Source of the DNA: Romanomermis culicivorax | Lineage: Eukaryota; Nematoda; Enoplea; Mermithida; Mermithidae | Assembly: GCA_963922205.1 (NCBI GenBank) | Contig: CAWUHX010000157.1 | Span: 62,001-126,000, forward strand | Direction of reading: 5' to 3' | Length of the DNA stretch: 64,000 nucleotides | Shown here: piece by piece, positions 25,001-36,793 of the stretch | How positions within the stretch are numbered: position 1 is the first letter of the stretch | How the letters are laid out: each line of letters starts with the position of its first letter | Notes under the pieces: model-generated | The model's input: only the letters and a program-made list of their open reading frames with translations | Databases searched by the model: none | Told to the model about the DNA's origin: nothing | Made by a program: the position numbers and the translations under genes

Positions 25001-27865
25001 TATTTCCGGAACACCCTTAGAATGTCATCCTCCTCGGATATTGGAGATGGGACGGATCAATTTTTTCGATTACATCGGATTTAGATACCAACGAAATTGC
25101 TGGTTCGGATCTAGAACAGTATATCCGGCCGAATCCGAATCCTCTATATAGCATGTATATGTGAATGAATAATCGTCTATAATGTTTTATAATTCGAAAT
25201 CAAATTGTACGAATTCATTTTTTTGCTCATTTCAAAAGTTATTAAGAAATGAGAAGCCAAGAGCTCAAAATCCTTAGACGAGGCTTTTTGAATGCTTTTA
25301 TCTGCACCGTGCACAAATGACCAAAGGAATTCTGTACCGGTGTTTTTCTGCAGTGTAGAAAAGCCAAAAAAGTTTCTGCACTGCAGTTTTCTCCTGTTAC
25401 AATACAATAATAGCGAATATAGGAAATAAGCAAAATAAATGTGTAATTCATTGATATCAGAAGTGGTGCCACATTTTAAAGTCTTAAAATAAGAAAGATA
25501 ATTGATTTTAAAAGTTCAGAATCAATGACTGACACATGTGATCAAACACATGATTCAAAAATTCTGCACCAATGCAGAAATCACAAAAAAAATCCGCACG
25601 AAAACCCAAAAAGTCTGCACTGAGCAGAAAAAACACTGTAATTGAACAAATTTTTCCTGTTCCAAACATAGTTTTTTTTAGCATTTTGCAAGCCATGGCT
25701 TGTTGGACTGACAAAATGGCTTGTAGAATTTTAGTTCAACAAGCCAAAATGGCTTGTCAGAATTTTTTGAGTCATGTGTTTGATCATATCGGACACAGAA
25801 CAGATGCATTTTGATGCATTTTAGAAGGTCATAATCTCAAAATTTTCCGGCGCTTCGCGCCGGTTATAACTTTGATAAGCATTATTTATTTCCTAGCTCT
25901 GGCGCTGCTTCTAACATGCCTACCTTCATTTATCATTTAATCTTTAATAGTTTTAATCATCTTAAACGTATTATCTTATGTTTTAAGTGCTAATCTTCAA
26001 CATTTCATCTTGATATTCAATGAAGATTCACATTTTCCCCTAGACACATTTTTTGAGAAAGATCAATACGTCAAGTTTGTAAACTTTTTGAAGTGATTAT
26101 TCCTTTCTTAACGTAAAATCAATTCAAAAGCTTAATGGATGTAGTTTTCGGAAATTTGTACTCTTCTTACTCATATCTTTTCGGCCAAGTTCATGAGAGT
26201 GTGTGAATAAATTAATGGTTTTAAAATTTTTCAAACATAAAATTCCAGAAACTACGACTTTTGAACAGAAAATTCGAAACTAATTCTTCAAATAAGTGGT
26301 TGGAAAATTGATTTTCCAGCATCGCAGAATGTCAATACCCAAAAAATTTTTCCGGTGTTTCAGGCAGGAAAGATTAATAGCTTTTTTGGGCTCTCACTTG
26401 TCATCATAGAAGACTTAACCGTCAATTTCTCATGTAATTCAAAGTCATTATGTTCTCGGATAGTTTGCTGGAAAATGTTTTTCCACAATGCTTGTAGATT
26501 AGACTTGGATCAAACTCAAAAATTTCAAATGTTTCCTGAATTTTAATGAATTAACGGCTCTAAAATGTTATTGAATAAATGTTGAATGACATCTCTTTTT
26601 TGATCGATTGCCATGATGCTCAATATATACATTTCTTTAAAAAATAATCTAGCATTGGAATTTATTCACGTATATACTGATATTATAAAATTGGCTTGTA
26701 AAAATTGGAATGGCTTGTAAAATTTTAGGTCAACAAGCCAATTGGCTTGTGACTCGTAGGTCAAAAAAAACCCTGGTTCCAAATAAATATGATTTTAGAA
26801 TTCACAACAAATACAGCATTTATATTAAGAACGTAAAATGAACAGAATGAAAACCAAGAAGTATGCTGAGCACAGTATCTACATTCGATAACGCCACAAA
26901 TGCAAAATCAGGGCCCGAAATGTGGAGGAACAGATACAAATGTTTTTATAATTATGGTACTGAAAGGCTGGACTCTAAATTGCTAAATAGAATGAAAATG
27001 CACGTTTTCATCGACTCTCTCAATAGAAATATCGAAAACTTTGACTGCTTCACGTGAATAAAAAAGCTTGCTTCGAACTAATACTCCATTCAGGGAGTAA
27101 AATTACATCCGTAAACTTAAAGGTAAATCAAGACTTAGGATGTGAGTAAGTCATGATTTACTTTTGAATTTACAGATGTTTTTACATAGAAAACACAAAT
27201 CGGAGTTCACATTTACAGTCCTACCAGAAATCGTCTAAAAAGTGATGCAGTTGGAAAATTTCTGTTCCCCAGGCAATTTCTGTTCCTCAATTTCTAAAAA
27301 ATTAATGCAAATTCATGTGAATATAGTTGTCATAATGACCGGATATCTTTGGCAGCATTGCGTCCGGATCAAGAAAATTGCAGTGGTCGGATCCGATTCC
27401 AGAAAATTAGACGAATATTAGCATATCCGGATCCGGATATCCATTAAATCTCTAATATTTTACTCAATTTTTTTGTTCAATTGTTTTTTTACCTCGTAAT
27501 TTACGATAGGTTGGGCGTTGGTACTTCCTTGCTGGGCGTCGTATATTCTAATATGCTGATAACCGGCGGCTGCTATCAAATGACGGTCCGGCGAAATCGC
27601 TAGAGCATTAACCTGAGAAAACATTGGGATTAATTTCAATCGAATGATTATTATGGATCGGCAGAAAGCAGGAATATCTCGAATAAATTCAGTTTTGGTC
27701 GATTCCGACTGACAGTGACAGAACAGATTGAATTTCATTCAAAATTCTAACCTGTGATTCTGTATGTTGCAGCGTACGAACAAAACAGCCATTGGCAATG
27801 TTCCAAAAACGGATCGTATGATCGTAACCGGCCGAAGCTAAAATGGCGCCGGTTCTGTCTTCCAT
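19081..27865 (-). CDS. mlst8: LST8 / mLST8 WD40 subunit of TOR complexes
   Basis: Complete gene. Exons on the minus strand: 27752-27865 (ATG 27865), 27493-27612, 24148-24349, 21097-21296, 20502-20657, 19081-19386 (TGA at 19081-19083). All introns are GT-AG and every phase closes, giving 365 residues. The protein is a seven-blade WD40 propeller that stabilises the TOR kinase domain in TORC1 and TORC2. Family signatures: [101 protein letters not shown] and [14 protein letters not shown]. The usual animal protein is about 326 residues. The excess is a roughly 45-residue insertion in the last blade, between RLWKAEDGG and [10 protein letters not shown], with no intron to explain it. The ATG follows a short leader and matches the family N-terminus. 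Confidence 0.96.
19387..20501. other. LST8 intron 5
   Basis: Holds a fragment with TGCGAAGCGCCGAAAAATGG near 20060 and a CATATGGCCGAAG repeat at about 20165-20225, which is inverted relative to about 8507-8545. No coding sequence seen. Confidence 0.5.
21297..24147. other. LST8 intron 3
   Basis: Contains a diverged family A copy (about 23130-24051) and a short family A-like scrap near 22800-22860. The opposing ORFs at 22308-22635 lie here. One minus-strand frame reads [20 protein letters not shown], protein-like but without family match or clear splice sites. Confidence 0.45.
23130..24051 (-). mobile_element. hAT-like non-autonomous element, family A, inverted copy
   Basis: Reverse-orientation relative of 7501-8484. 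It shares the terminal CAGAGCACCCCATGGGG (ending at 24051), the [22 protein letters not shown] (23551-23736) and the GGTAGGGGTAAAATTG subterminal block at its other end. That other end (near 23130-23150) has lost the CAGAGGTCCCC terminus and no target duplication is recognisable. The two copies could pair as inverted repeats about 15 kb apart. Confidence 0.75.
24350..27492. other. LST8 intron 2
   Basis: Carries the complete family D element (25667-26775). A region rich in GATCCGGATATCC-like palindromes lies at 27330-27450. A block at 25040-25170 with TATATGTGAATGAATAATCG has a relative at 31290-31400. No coding sequence seen. Confidence 0.5.
25667..26775. mobile_element. hAT-like non-autonomous element, family D, 1109 bp (copy D1)
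   Basis: Inverted ends CATAGTTTTTTTTAGC and CAGGGTTTTTTTTGACC (the latter as reverse complement). Exact 8-bp duplication GTTCCAAA on both sides (25659-25666, 26776-26783). The interior has GGCTTGTTGG palindromes near both ends and a CCGGCGCTTCGCGCCGG palindrome at about 25848. No transposase. Inverted relatives are at 45484-46798 and 46910-47913. Confidence 0.85.
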
Positions 27866-27999
27866 AATTGAAAGTCTTCCTCAGGGCTTTTACGATTCTC
27901 ACATTATCTCTGTCCCCATATGAAAAGTTATATACTATATTGGGTGAAAACTGAAAAATACCATGGAGATTTCTTTGCAACAAAATCGGGTGAGGATTT

Positions 28000-28531
28000 T
28001 CGTTTAGTAACTTTGATGCCTCTAATTTTTCTCTTCCCTTATCCTCATTCATCGTCGGATCCTGATTTTTTTCAAAAGTAATTCAGAACTCGATCAAAAG
28101 TGATCAAGAAAAATGTTTTAAAACTTCGTTTTTAGACTTTCTATACGTGCTCTTCCAGTATAAAAAAATATTAATTTTTTTCTTCCGATGCATTTTTGCG
28201 AAAAATTTTACTCCTGCATTTTATGGTAAAAAGAATCACGAAAAAATGAAGGTTCTGGGCGGGCGAGCCAGGGCCCATCCCCAGAGAACATGTATGGTCG
28301 TTCGTTAACTTGATCTAAGGTTTTCAACAAATACGTAAATATTGACTTAATCGGAAACGTATTTTGAATAAGGGTTGTTGCCATGCAGGTGACGACTGTC
28401 ATCCTGACTTGAAAATTATCTGATTATAAAACTTCGTGTAATTTTTGAATTGAAATTCAAAACTTAAAATCCTGTGACCCATTTTTTCTAGCCTAGCCAT
28501 GCGATGTTGGCTGAGAGGCGTAATCTCCAAT
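28000..28531. other. LST8 upstream region
   Basis: Sequence upstream of the LST8 start. No TATA-like box or second gene recognised. The short ORFs here are out of frame with, or antisense to, anything recognisable. Confidence 0.35.
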
Positions 28532-29530
28532 ACAGCGAAACTCAGAAGCGAGACTCAAAACAGCGAAGTCTCAGAACAACGATTCTCATTACAGCGAAGT
28601 CTCAATCCAGCGATTTTCAATACAGCGACCTTTAAGGACAGCGATTCTCAAAACAGCGATTCTCGAAGCAGCGAAGTCTCAGAACAACGATTCTCAAAAG
28701 CGTGAATCTCAATACAGCGAATAGTAAAAAGTTCTATGTATGAAAGTAAACGCACACATCATTTGTGTACTAAATATGCAAATTAGGTACATTAAAATGG
28801 TGTTTGGTACTTGAGACAGTCTATTTTCAGTTTCATTGGGCCATCGAAGTTTCACAAGCTTTTGTGCTGCAGTTGCGGTAGGTATGCACGAGCGGACCAT
28901 TCCAAAATCACAAAACAATATCTGTCAGAAAAATATTTTTCCAAAACGCCTGAAAGAAAGCAAAAACGAAAAATTATCATAAGGATTCCCGATTAAAATT
29001 GTTTTGTATATGGAGCTTTATTGCAAAAAAATAAATTGATGAAATAAATAAAACAAAATGAAATGAATAAAATAATTAAGCAGTAAACACAGAACAAAAA
29101 ACAAATAATAAAAACCGAAAAGTAAAATAATGTAATCAAATAGGCGAAAAAACAAAAGAACACAACCTAAAAAATTAAACAAAAAGTGGCTCAAAACAAG
29201 AATATAAAAGGGAATAAGTCAATAAAGGAAAGAAAAACAAAAAATATAAATATATGTTAATAATGAACAACCCAGAATAAAATGCTGTAATGTCGTGTAA
29301 TGTCATGCTATAGAACCATGTCAGAAATCTGGCGATTGTCGTCAAAATGTGTGACAAACAGCATCCAGCAGAGATTGAAATGGAGGCCCAAATAGGCCAT
29401 ACACCAAAACTTCTACCTCGCCCAATCTCCATTTTTCCATTCTAAAGATAACTTTTTGAAAATTCGCTATTTTGAGAATCTGTTCTGGGACTTCGCTGTA
29501 TTGAGAATCGATGTTTTGAGTTTCGCTGAA
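28532..29530. mobile_element. fold-back element with short tandem inverted arrays (copy F1)
   Basis: The left array (28532-28728) is about twelve degenerate units of roughly 16 bp with consensus near ACAGCGAAGTCTCA. The right array (29449-29530) carries the complement (TTCGCTGTATTGAGAATCG and similar). Both outer ends reduce to CAGCGAAACTCA. The interior contains an A-rich run (28996-29240). A possible 4-bp AATA duplication flanks it, but that is weak. Related to 17713-18870. Confidence 0.65.
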
Positions 29531-30095
29531 TAGGGGCGAAACCGGCCGAGGATTGTCGATTTTAGCACTACAAATAACTTCGATTTAGGATATCCAAGAA
29601 TAGAGTCAAAAAATCGGAGATGAGAGAATTTTTTTATTTCGGAAATTCAAAATTATAAGATAAAATACAGGAAAAACATGACTGTATCGTAGAATATGCT
29701 ATAAGCGACGAATACACCGTGATCATTCCGCGCAAAACAGACCAAAAATTAGTAGAAATTTTTTTCTCTCTACAACCAGGAGCCAAACCTGAAAACCAAT
29801 ATATCAACAAGAGAAATTAAGACGAAATTCACCATTTTTTCAAAAGACATTTAAAATATTACGGTACACAAATGCAAATAATTTGATCAAAATCACATCA
29901 ACTACTCAACGCACTTAATCAAAATTTAAAGATTTTCAAAACCAGCATTTTGAGCAAATTTCGCTAAAATAAATATTTCTATATTCTTTGGATTGTTAAC
30001 GAACGGCTTCCAACGTCAAATTTGTTATTTTAACGATAATAATCAAATAACTGTACACACTAAAATGTACTACCGTATGTTTTGCGCTCAAACGA

Positions 30096-33000
30096 TTAAC
30101 GTTGTTGGTTCTTTTTGAACTCTCGTTTTAACTGCTTCAACGTTTTCTTCTTTTTCCTTTCTCTACGACGTTGTTCGGCGGCCTCTTCTTCCGACGAGTC
30201 AACGAATTCGTCTTCGTCGTCGTCGGCCACCGGCACGCCGTCTAAAAACGCTTCTAGCGTATTGGCGTATTCGCCGCGCCGGTATTTTTCCATTTTTTCT
30301 TCCAAATCTGGAAAAATAAAACACAACTGTGAATACAGGAAAAATGAAGTTCCTAAAATAAAGGCACTTAATCCTGCAATAAATCATGTCTCGGCGTAAT
30401 ATTTAAATTTAAAGATTCAGCACACTCTCAGCCATGATTGGCGTTTCTCAATAAACATATGCGAAAATACATTTCCGGAGCTAAGAAAAAAATCAAAGAG
30501 GCTCGAAGCGAACTCAATGATTTTTCAATCTCCAAACGTCGATTTTAGAATGTTTCATAGATAAAAATTGTGAGGAAATGAGGATGCTTTATGAAATCGA
30601 AAATGTTGTTTAATCCGAATGCCAGTCATTCACTCAAATTAACCCCGACCCGAAATTTAATCTGATGCCGGAGACATAAGGCCCTGTCATACTTAACCGC
30701 GCGGCGCTAATTGTTCTATCCATACTAAAAAGCGGCGCCGGGCGGTGCCGCGCGGTACCACCTTGGAAGTATGAATAGGTTTTTGTAATTTTTGCGGCGC
30801 TGCGCGCGGCGCGATCAGGTTTCAATTGAAGTGAAATTTTCGAACAAGTTATGTGTTCTAAAGTTGCAGCATACTGTTCTTATAACATATTGTTGCATCT
30901 TTGACATCTATACACGTAGTTGAGTCATATTTCTCACTTGAATGTTGAATTCTGACACTTGTCAAATTATTTTACCAAATTGATTACTTAATTTTCAATG
31001 AAGATTTACTAAGAAGTTGATCACTCAATTTGCAATGAAGACACTAATGTGTAAAAATTATGAATATGCAAAGTAGGTGTAAACATGTTCCCACAGCAAG
31101 TGTACTCGCACATTTTGATTGTGTCTTCATTCCCCCAACGTCCCTTTTTCGCAAATATCCCGATTGTCCGAAAGTCCATATTCCCCGTAGGTCCCGATTC
31201 CCCGAATAATGAGCAAATTTCCTATTTCCCCGAAAAAATGCATTAGTCCCTATTCCCTGAACGTCTCAATTTCCCAAATACTAGGGAAAGGACGGATCCA
31301 CTTTGAATCTGGGTCCTAAACAGCAGGTCCGACCGGACCCAGAGCAGATCTGGGTCTTGTATATAGCACATACATATGTGAATGAATAATCGTGTATATA
31401 TATTCAATTTTTCAATATCAATTAATTTATATAAATTGATATTTCCCAGAAGTTCAAGAGCTATTAATCGTTGGAATGAGAAGCAAATTGAAGCAAGAGC
31501 CCAAAATCTTTAGACTAGGCTTTTTTGCAAGCTTCTATCTGCACCGTGCAAGAATGATTGATTTTTTTGTGCTTTCTATTTTTCGATTGTTAGTATGAAT
31601 AGCACAACCGGCGCCGCGCGGTACCTCGCGGCGAAGTATGACAGGGCCTTTACCCATATGGTGTCGAGGTTACGTGACCTAGTTCATACACGTAATTGGG
31701 GGGAACTTACCAAACAAATGGGGGTATTACCCCGGTCTTAGGTTTGAAAATTTATTTACCATCCCAGTAAGAATGACTTACTGGTACACAAAATTTTAGG
31801 AAGTATCATAATAGGTAAGCCAATTCGAGAGAAATAAGTGAGTGGGCACCTTTAGAAGGATACCGTTGGGTGTTTTTAGAGTGGGTGATCAGTTTCAGAA
31901 AAATACGTTTAGATTTTTCACATTTTGGAAATGCATATACTGCATAAGTGATTTTGATGTGCGACATTCGAAAAATCGACAGCTGTAGAGCATGACTGCT
32001 TTTTGTACGAGACAAAAAGTTTTTGGCTCCTTACGATGATTTGTTTGATATGTTCGTACAATGTACAAAGACATTTTGTCGAGATCAAATATTCAGAAAA
32101 TGGTTTTCCGCACTGTGAGATAAGACCGAAAAATTTTCTGGCGCCCGCCAGATTCTATTTTTTACTTATTCAGATTGGGAAATCCAGTGATTTTTCTCAA
32201 ATTGCGTTTCACTATCTATTGAACTTATTACCAGTATTAGATGATTTCTTTCTGTTATTTTAGACATGACCAAGTTTGATCTTAATTTTCGCATGAAAAT
32301 TCATGTTGAGCAGTGAAAACAATAAATCGGAGCATTTATAGCGCTGTCCTCAAGTTCAGATTATTAGGTAGGGGTAGAGTAAACCTAAAAATGCACGGGC
32401 TAATGCAGCTAAATGTACACAAAACAGGCCATTTTTCCGAAAATTAGGCACCCAGTGGTCTACTTTTAGTACTTCTGGTACGAGGCGTACTCCGCTCCTA
32501 CCGCTCAATATGGCACAGTCCGAATACAAAGTAACTGACATTTTTTATCGAAACCACTCTTGCTAAACACGTGAACGTTTTAAAAAAATTAAAATCAGAA
32601 ACTTACTTTTACAAGTACGATAATACTGTTCGGCATCCAACAACACCGGTCGAAATTTTTCAAAGATGGGTTCTTGTCGAGCAGGTATTGTTTCAACTTG
32701 ATTATTAGAAGGCAGAGTAGAAGACTGGGCGACGTTCGTCGCAGTTCCAGCTGCAACAGCAGAATCTGAATTATCGAACTTGTTACTAATATCGATTGTC
32801 TGTTCATGCTCAGAGGCAGCTTCACGCATTACTGGCGGCGCGGGCGCTTTGACCTGGAAAATAATTATTTTTTGGGGAAGAGCAAAGGAAATACCACGAC
32901 TAGTGATGTGCCCCGGAGAAATTTCCATATCCGGATATTTTTTTTATTTATTTGCACATGGGTAAAAAGAAGCCACATAAGTAATAATACACTGGGTCAA

Positions 33001-36000
33001 CTACAATTCAATAGATGGAATAACTCCGTTTTATATTTATGTTAACCGTGATTGTTATAAAAGTATGATACTTTTTTAAACAGCAATATCACAGGAAGTA
33101 CTGCAGGAAAAGTATAGCTGTTTTATATGTTTTTCTTCTCGTTTTTAGTGAAAAGTGAAAAAGTTTTTGGCGGATATATTCTAAAAAATTGACCTGCTTT
33201 TGCTACGTCTATCTTGAATTTACGAAGATCTAGCCACATATTAGAGTTGAATCCAGATCTTGTATTTGTTCGGTCTGGATTTTACTCTGGAATTGTTGGA
33301 TTCGACAGCACCGGTAAAAACTGACTTCTAAGAATTTGGCGACTTATTAGGAAAGGACACTTTTAAACCACATTTTTTACTTCAACTGTCCAATGTCCTT
33401 TGCATTTTAAAGTGAACAGAACTTTATAAAATCTTTTTATGCTTTTAATCGAAGGCGGACTGCATTAATCACTGTTAAAGTCGTTTACACAATGCTTTCA
33501 CAGTCGCATTCTCACTCTCTTCAAGATTCGTTCAGTATGCCAAATTTGATGTAATGTATATAGCAGTTTTTTTGGCGCGGCGCTAATGACTGAAAGGGAG
33601 AAATTTTCGAACAAAGTTCGAGAAAAAAGTTAAGAACAACACAAAATTGTGGTGAAAAATCCAAAATCGCCGTTTTCACAAATAGTCCCAGATACAATGA
33701 AAAGGTGTAAACGTTTATCGAAATAGAATGCGAATTTAGCAATTCCTAAAAGTATTACCGTCAAACTAACTACTGAATATTTACTTCTCCGGTCAACTAA
33801 TCAAGTGCATAATGTAAGAATTCTTTTAAAAGTACCAATATCAATATCAGCATAATTTCATGAGTCAATAATAAAAGCATGTTATCTATCAGAATTGACA
33901 AACTCTCACATTAGGTTGACACCAACGAAGTATTTATTTTGTCAAAAGTGTAACTGTGCTAATGAAATATTTTTTCATTAGCACGAATGCTACTGGGACT
34001 CGTGCCAAAAAAACCTGCAGTGAATAATATATGAACGGTATATACACTTATATAATTTGAACCTTTTTTTGTTTTGTTGCTGAAACTTTGCGTAATAATG
34101 TAGCATCTAACTTCTCAGTAACCTTTACTTCTTTTTTGAACAGTGAAAATATCCGGATATATCCGGATATTTTTTCACATCCGGATATTCGTTTTTCAAA
34201 ATATCCGTCCGGATGTCCGAAGCACATCACTAATCACGATTGATAATAACATTTTATTCTGACGCCCGAACAAGTGTAGAATTATAACCTCAAACAAGAA
34301 TTATGTTCAGGGTAGGTGAATTTGTAACAGTGTGAAAACACCAATATTTGTTAGTTAGTAGTAGTAGTACAGAATTAATATTTTTCATATCGATATAAAC
34401 TAATCAGAATTATCTTATACTTCGGGCAAACAAAATATCTCAAATCGAACTTCCACGTTGTGCGCAAAATCTTCAACATTGTAAAGAAAGTCGACGACTT
34501 TTTTGCACCGTATAGCCCAAAGCTACTCGCAGGATTTTTTCATAGGGGGCGGACTAGATTTTTTCACTGAATAGCCCCAGAAAATGTTGATCTTACGCGG
34601 ATATACTATGTGCATCACCGTTTTTTTCCTCTAAGATTTTTTCCGCATGAGAACCGGACCCAAAATTTTTTTCCTCATTTTCCAAAAATTTTCCACATTT
34701 TTAAAAACGCTTATAATGTGGCTACGGATCCTCTTTTATGCATTTTAGGAGCATACCCAAGCATTTTGTTGTATTTGTAGTCAGAAACCTGCAAAAATGA
34801 GGAAAAAATTGAGAAAATTCTGGTTATGTTAGTCAAAACGAGCTCATACAGAATATATTGGTGTTCTATAGAATGGTCCGGCGCCGAGCGCCGTAAAAAT
34901 TTTTTGATTTCCACTTTCTAAAACGCTGGAAAATGAACTTTCATATCGTTGGGAAATAAATTAAAATCAGACTGATGAAGCATAACTTGCCTCCCATTCC
35001 GGCGCGCAGCGCCGGAAAAATTTTCGGGTTTTTGTATTTTAAAACGCTGAAAAATAAATCTCTCCATCAGATAATTCGTGAACAAATGTTTTGAAATCGC
35101 GTTCTAGAGTAATGTCTTCAAATTCCACCTTCAATAAACGCAAAAGTTAAGATTGCAAACGTTAAAAAAATTCCAATCATCGAGAGAAAAAATTGAGAGA
35201 CTTGATGAAAAATCTCTATTTTCGGCGACATAATTGACTGTAAACGATTAGAAAATGAAACGAGCTAACTTGATTGATAGAAACTGTTGATCATTAATTA
35301 GTAAGTCGAAGTAGATATGCTAACGGCCGCGCCTGATAGAATATAGTTATAATTATATGACCGGCGTGAAGCGCCGGAAAATTTTGAGATTTTGACCTTT
35401 TAAAGTCCACCAAAACGCATGTTTTCGGTTTAGAGTTACTGCCTCAATGGGGGGGGGGGGCGCCCCCCCCCCTTGCGCACGGCCATGTCGGTAATGAATA
35501 ATTTTTTCCGTGTTTTAAAAGCAAGTTTTTGAGAAATAGACGGGGCTTCTTTAGGCAATTCAGGGAGAAAATCGATTGAAACTGCTTAAAGTGGTGTCAA
35601 AACGGCTCATCTAACAGCCATTAGCTTGTTTGTCAGATGTTGAACCTAAGCCAACTCCAAACCGGTTTTTAACCTCAAAATTTCATACTTTGACCAACAG
35701 TACAACCTAGCGAAGAGCGATTTACGTTCGTTCGTATACTACCATTGAAACTTAAAATTGTAAAAATGTTTTACAACATCATAAACAATGTGGATAATTG
35801 TGATCAAACGAACAGTTTACTTCTACAGGAAAATCGACGTTTTTCTAAAACTGGACCACTATGGCTGAGAACAATAAGTTTATATTATCTCTAAATTTTC
35901 GTTCAAAATTCCGTGGATAAGATGTTTCCTCACTTTAAAAATCATCGTAATCGGCGTCGAAGGTCTCGTCGGCGATGTACTCGAATCTACGACATTTTTA

Positions 36001-36745
36001 AACGTGGAGGCTTCAGACGTCGATGGAAGAGGCGGCGGGCTGGCCGATTGTTCTACCATCGGCGCGGATGGCTGCCATCCTTCGACGTTTTTAAATTCGC
36101 CGTTAATTTTCGATTTTTCACTGTCTTGATCGTTTGTTTCTTCTTTTAGTTTTTTCGTCGAACGAACAGGTGTCAAAATTTTGCCGGAAAATGTGGTGAA
36201 AAGTTCGGTTTCAGAATCGTAACAAACGACGGCGTCGCTATCCGTAGACGTCGAATCCGACGACGATGATCGCTTTTTAGATGTTTCACCTGAAAAAAAT
36301 GAATTGAAAAGCATAAATTTACGTTATAATAATGACTCGAATCAGATATAACGACGATTGAGTACATTATTTAGGAATGGAGGGGGTTAAATAACATTTT
36401 AAAACTGAAAAAGTTTCACAGTTTCCAAAATAATCAAACTCACTACTGCTTATTGGTGTGAGAGATTCGGTATCTTTCTTGTTCATTTTATCGGCTATCG
36501 ACAATCTAGAAGTGAAACCGGGTACCATATCGTCAACTGGCATATATTCCAAGCCTATGTTAGTTTTCGTTTCGCGATCGAACAAATCGACGTAAAACAC
36601 ATTATTTTCTACGCGCTTTATGACACATACAAATCGTTTAGATAAATTTTCGCTGATTTTCGCGCTAAATTCACGAAAAAAATACAGTACAGTAGGAAAA
36701 GTCATTTTTTGCACAAGTATATTTATGTAACTGTTGGAAGTTAGG

Positions 36746-36793
<48 letters not shown>

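Larger units (their letters stand above)
30308..32606. other. last intron of the Tudor gene
   Basis: Contains the long family B copy (30680-31649) and two family A fragments (31695-31850 and about 32350-32515). No coding sequence seen. Confidence 0.5.

Noticed and set aside
35449-35472. G-run/C-run palindrome as a regulatory element
   Set aside because: A self-complementary homopolymer in an intron with no other support; could also be a sequencing or assembly artefact.
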